NCBI GenBank assembly: GCA_003661185.1
Contig: QMVQ01000067.1
Location: 1 to 7,889, forward strand
DNA: 7,889 bases
Reading direction: 5' to 3'
DNA from: Candidatus Alkanophagales archaeon
GTDB taxonomy: Archaea; Halobacteriota; Syntropharchaeia; Alkanophagales; B39-G2
Part shown: positions 6,418 through 7,889 of the stretch, in pieces
How the letters are laid out: every line of letters starts with the position of its first letter
How positions within the stretch are numbered: position 1 is the stretch's first letter
Position numbers and translations under genes: made by a program
Notes under the pieces: model-generated
Databases searched by the model: none
What the model saw: only the letters and a program-made list of their open reading frames with translations
What the model was told of the DNA's origin: nothing

Positions 6418-6856
6418 ATAGTCGAGCGTCGCGGGACGGCTGCGACGGAGATACGTCAGCTGAGAACGCATATCGGAGTCTCCTACAGTCCCCCTTATCG
6501 TTGTCCTTTCTCACCACAAGCCGCAGCGGTGCTCCTTGCTGTCTCCGTGCGACCCGGTTCAGCCGTCTCAAGTCGGGCGTGCTCAATCCGCAACGCCCCT
6601 CTCTGACCGTGCCACGGGAAATTACATTTCTCGGCACAATCCCGCATGAACCCATGTCGTGAGCAGGAGTCCCGCGGTATTTTGAGCTCGCTTCGCCACG
6701 AACGCGCCAGCAAGCCCCACTTCATTAATTTATTACTATATTCTGCAGTTAGTAGCGGAAGGGCTCTCCGGTCTTCGGTGTTAAATGTCGATCTAAGTTT
6801 TTTCAGCCTGTCGCCACGAGCTTGCACTCTGCCCTCTGCATCTCTGATAAAACAAG

Positions 6857-6863
6857 TATAAAA
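6857..6863 (+). promoter_or_regulatory. TATA-like box, distal, for GGGP synthase
   Basis: TATAAAA lies in an A-rich setting. A transcript from it would start near 6884 and have a leader of about 74 bases before the ATG at 6958. A nearer candidate, TATTAAA (6906-6912), would give a leader of about 24 bases. I cannot choose between the two. Confidence 0.4.
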
Positions 6864-6874
6864 CCACCACTAAT

Positions 6875-6900
6875 CTCCTCGATAGGAGGCTTTGTTTTGT
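6875..6900 (+). terminator. Hairpin followed by a T-rich tract
   Basis: CTCCT (6875-6879) pairs with AGGAG (6884-6888) around CGAT, followed by GCTTTGTTTTGT. This resembles a terminator or leader stem just before the GGGP synthase gene. The stem is short, so it is a weak call. Confidence 0.3.
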
Positions 6901-6931
6901 AAAAGTATTAAATGGGAACTAACCCAAATTC

Positions 6932-6946
6932 GCAACAAAAGGTTGC
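6932..6946 (+). other. Small inverted repeat just before the GGGP synthase start
   Basis: GCAAC (6932-6936) and GTTGC (6942-6946) flank an AAAAG loop, ending 11 bases before the ATG at 6958. It occupies the place where a ribosome binding site would be expected, and no good Shine-Dalgarno sequence is seen there. Confidence 0.4.
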
Positions 6947-6957
6947 ATATTAAGACG

Positions 6958-7650
6958 ATGCCAGACGAGGCGTGGCGTAAGTGGGAGCATGTGACGAAGC
7001 TCGACCCTGACAAGGAAATTAGCGACGAGCATCTTAAAATCGTAGCGGAGAGCGGCACCGACGCGATAATGGTTTCGGGGACACAGAACGTCACCGCCGA
7101 GAACGCCCGTCGGCTCTTAGAGCGTTTAGAGCGTTTCGACGTGCCGTGCGTGCTGGAACCGTCGAGTCCTGAGGTTGTAAATTACGACTGTGACTTTCTT
7201 TTCGTGCCATCGGTGTTAAATGCGGTGGACGTCGCCTGGGTCGTCGGGCTGCACGCCCACTGGGTCAAGCGGCACTGGGTGCTCCGCAAAGAACTTGATT
7301 GGCAGCGGGTTATTCCCGAAGCTTACATAGTTTTAAACCCAGACTCTGCAGTCGCAAAAGTCACAAAAGCAAAAACGGGGCTAAGCGTCGAGGACGTCGT
7401 TGCCTATGGCGTCTGTGCGGAACGCTATTTTAGGTTCCCTATCGTTTACGTGGAATACAGCGGGACGTTCGGCGACGTGAGCGTTGTCAAAAGGCTCGCC
7501 GACGCTCTTGAAGAGGCGGCGCTGTTCTACGGCGGTGGCATCGATTCAAGTGAGAGGGCGAAAGCGATGAAAGAGCACGCCGACGTCATCGTTGTCGGGA
7601 ACATTGTCTACGAGGACATAAACAAATTTCTGGAAACGCTCGACTTTTAG
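6958..7650 (+). CDS. Geranylgeranylglyceryl phosphate synthase
   Basis: This enzyme joins geranylgeranyl diphosphate to sn-glycerol-1-phosphate, making the first ether bond of archaeal membrane lipids. It is a cytoplasmic TIM-barrel enzyme of the PcrB/GGGPS family (group I type). In the 230-residue product, HVTKLDPD (about 11-18), SGTQNVT (40-46), FVPSVLN (82-88), GYIVLNPDSAVA-like AYIVLNPDSAVA (122-133), YVEYSG (164-169), YGGGIDS (191-197) and VVGN (212-215) are all present. These include the phosphate- and prenyl-binding loops. The frame is open upstream to a TTG at 6892, but family members begin just before a WRKWEHVTKLDPD-like stretch, so the ATG at 6958 is preferred. It stands alone, with the tnpB relic before it and a convergent regulator after it. 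Confidence 0.95.
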   Translation: MPDEAWRKWEHVTKLDPDKEISDEHLKIVAESGTDAIMVSGTQNVTAENARRLLERLERFDVPCVLEPSSPEVVNYDCDFLFVPSVLNAVDVAWVVGLHAHWVKRHWVLRKELDWQRVIPEAYIVLNPDSAVAKVTKAKTGLSVEDVVAYGVCAERYFRFPIVYVEYSGTFGDVSVVKRLADALEEAALFYGGGIDSSERAKAMKEHADVIVVGNIVYEDINKFLETLDF

Positions 7651-7677
7651 CTGCTACGTGCAGGCAGGTTGCCGTTG

Positions 7678-7708
7678 GTGAGCTGCGGTGTTGATGTGAC
7701 AGGCTCAC
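7678..7708. other. Inverted repeat in convergent gap
   Basis: GTGAGC (7678-7683) and GCTCAC (7703-7708) are separated by 19 bases between the GGGP synthase stop and the convergent regulator stop. It might help end transcription on either strand, but there is no T-run to confirm this. Confidence 0.3.
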
Positions 7709-7736
7709 TGTGGATAATCACGGTCGCTTAGTTCAG

Positions 7737-7889
7737 TTATATCTCCAGCATTCTCTGCCCCATCCCTGTTAACTTCCACCTATATGGGCGTTTCCCCTTC
7801 CTTTTCACGATCCTCTCACGCTCAAGTAGTCGCAAATGATGAATGGACGAGGAGTAACTTATTTTAGAGGCTTCTGCTATCTCTTTAGC
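7737..7889 (-). CDS. Partial winged-helix transcriptional regulator, C-terminal 50 residues
   Basis: A minus-strand frame enters from the right edge and stops at TAA (7739-7737). It begins AKEIAEASKISYSSSIHHLR, then continues LLERERIVKRKGKRPYRWKL and ends TGMGQRMLEI. The pattern fits a winged helix-turn-helix: a first helix AKEIAEA, a recognition helix SYSSSIHHLRLLE, and a beta wing (IVKRKGKRPYRWKLT) rich in Lys and Arg. It resembles ArsR/MarR-like archaeal regulators with the ending typical of RPYRW...LT..G. The N-terminal part is outside the window, so the ligand or target cannot be given. Its stop is convergent with the GGGP synthase gene. Confidence 0.75.
   Translation of the reverse strand, partial: AKEIAEASKISYSSSIHHLRLLERERIVKRKGKRPYRWKLTGMGQRMLEI

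Larger units (their letters stand above)
6362..6448 (-). ncRNA. Possible relic omega RNA (TnpB guide scaffold)
   Basis: Three stems follow one another toward the right end: CGTCGC/GCGACG (6427-6432 with 6442-6447), the 18-bp palindrome 6400-6417 (7-bp stem, CATG loop), and the CCCG/CGGG right-end hairpin (6373-6376 with 6385-6388). TnpB omega RNAs arise from exactly this 3' part of tnpB and end at the right end, with the flanking sequence as guide. The fold is readable, but the protein is broken and transcription is unproven. Confidence 0.35.
6342..6850 (-). pseudogene. Probable decayed 3' part of an IS200/IS605- or IS1341-type tnpB
   Basis: No intact gene fits this stretch. On the minus strand it carries scattered matches to the end of TnpB proteins. 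CSRHGF (6665-6648) resembles the last zinc knuckle CxxCG with the second Cys changed to His. RDCA follows at 6644-6633, then RNVISRGT (6631-6608) in another frame. Joined across one extra base (6632), they resemble the TnpB pattern DRD-x-NAARNVISRGT with a small deletion. Another possible relic is RVQARGDRLKKLRSTF near 6840-6790, like the Lys/Arg-rich helices of TnpB, but it lies far too close to the zinc knuckle, implying internal deletion. The right-end hairpin at the 3' side strengthens the case. At about 500 bp it is far short of the usual 1.1 kb and is surely inactive. The assignment rests on motif resemblance only. Confidence 0.45.

Noticed and set aside
6495..6827. Minus-strand 110-codon open frame as an intact small protein
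   Set aside because: It spans the broken tnpB-like motifs and changes character at the presumed frameshift near 6632, so it is better seen as part of a relic.
6408..6861. Two plus-strand open frames (6408-6662 and 6646-6861) in the gene-poor stretch
   Set aside because: Ser/Arg/Pro-rich composition, no ribosome site or promoter, and they lie opposite the minus-strand tnpB-like motifs.
6892..6957. TTG-started N-terminal extension of GGGP synthase
   Set aside because: Family members start shortly before the KLDPD motif; the extension has no family resemblance and GGAGG at 6885-6889 is too near the TTG.
1..7889. CRISPR array, tRNA or rRNA genes
   Set aside because: No regularly spaced repeats and no cloverleaf with a recognisable T-arm sequence were seen by eye; a covariance search would settle the tRNA question.

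Overview
The window reads as a piece of an archaeal chromosome of moderate GC content. The strongest evidence is a geranylgeranylglyceryl phosphate (GGGP) synthase, which makes archaeal ether lipids. An archaeal-type ATP-dependent DNA ligase, a QueC-type preQ0 synthase (archaeosine pathway) and TATA-like boxes about 23-28 bases upstream of several starts agree with this. A euryarchaeal / Halobacteriota-like lineage seems likely, but I cannot fix the lineage from the sequence alone.

Layout: (1) A minus-strand gene enters at the left edge, with only its first 25 codons present. It is divergent from a membrane-anchored, sequon-rich protein ending in a rhodanese domain (239-988). (2) A convergent gap with a 12-bp tandem repeat leads to a minus-strand solo B3/B4 (PheT-like) domain protein (1065-1739). 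(3) This is divergent, across 54 bp, from a tight plus-strand operon: an unrecognised coiled-coil protein (1794-2627), queC (TGATG overlap) and an ATP-dependent DNA ligase (14 bp later, ending at 5085). (4) After a hairpin and a TATA-like box comes a duplicated PhoU-TrkA_C protein (5175-6341), an ion-transport regulatory type whose partner is not in the window. (5) The 6342-6890 stretch has no intact gene. It looks like a decayed 3' part of a minus-strand IS200/IS605 or IS1341-type tnpB, with its right-end hairpin and other structured sequence that could be a relic omega RNA. (6) GGGP synthase (6958-7650) follows, behind a leader with TATA-like boxes and hairpins. (7) A convergent minus-strand winged-helix regulator runs off the right edge.

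Most of the window is housekeeping: lipid backbone synthesis, tRNA modification, DNA joining and ion regulation. The less explained parts are the orphan gene heading the queC-ligase operon, the tnpB/omega-RNA relic, and the sequon-rich rhodanese ectodomain. I see no clear new defence system, no CRISPR array and no tRNA or rRNA gene.
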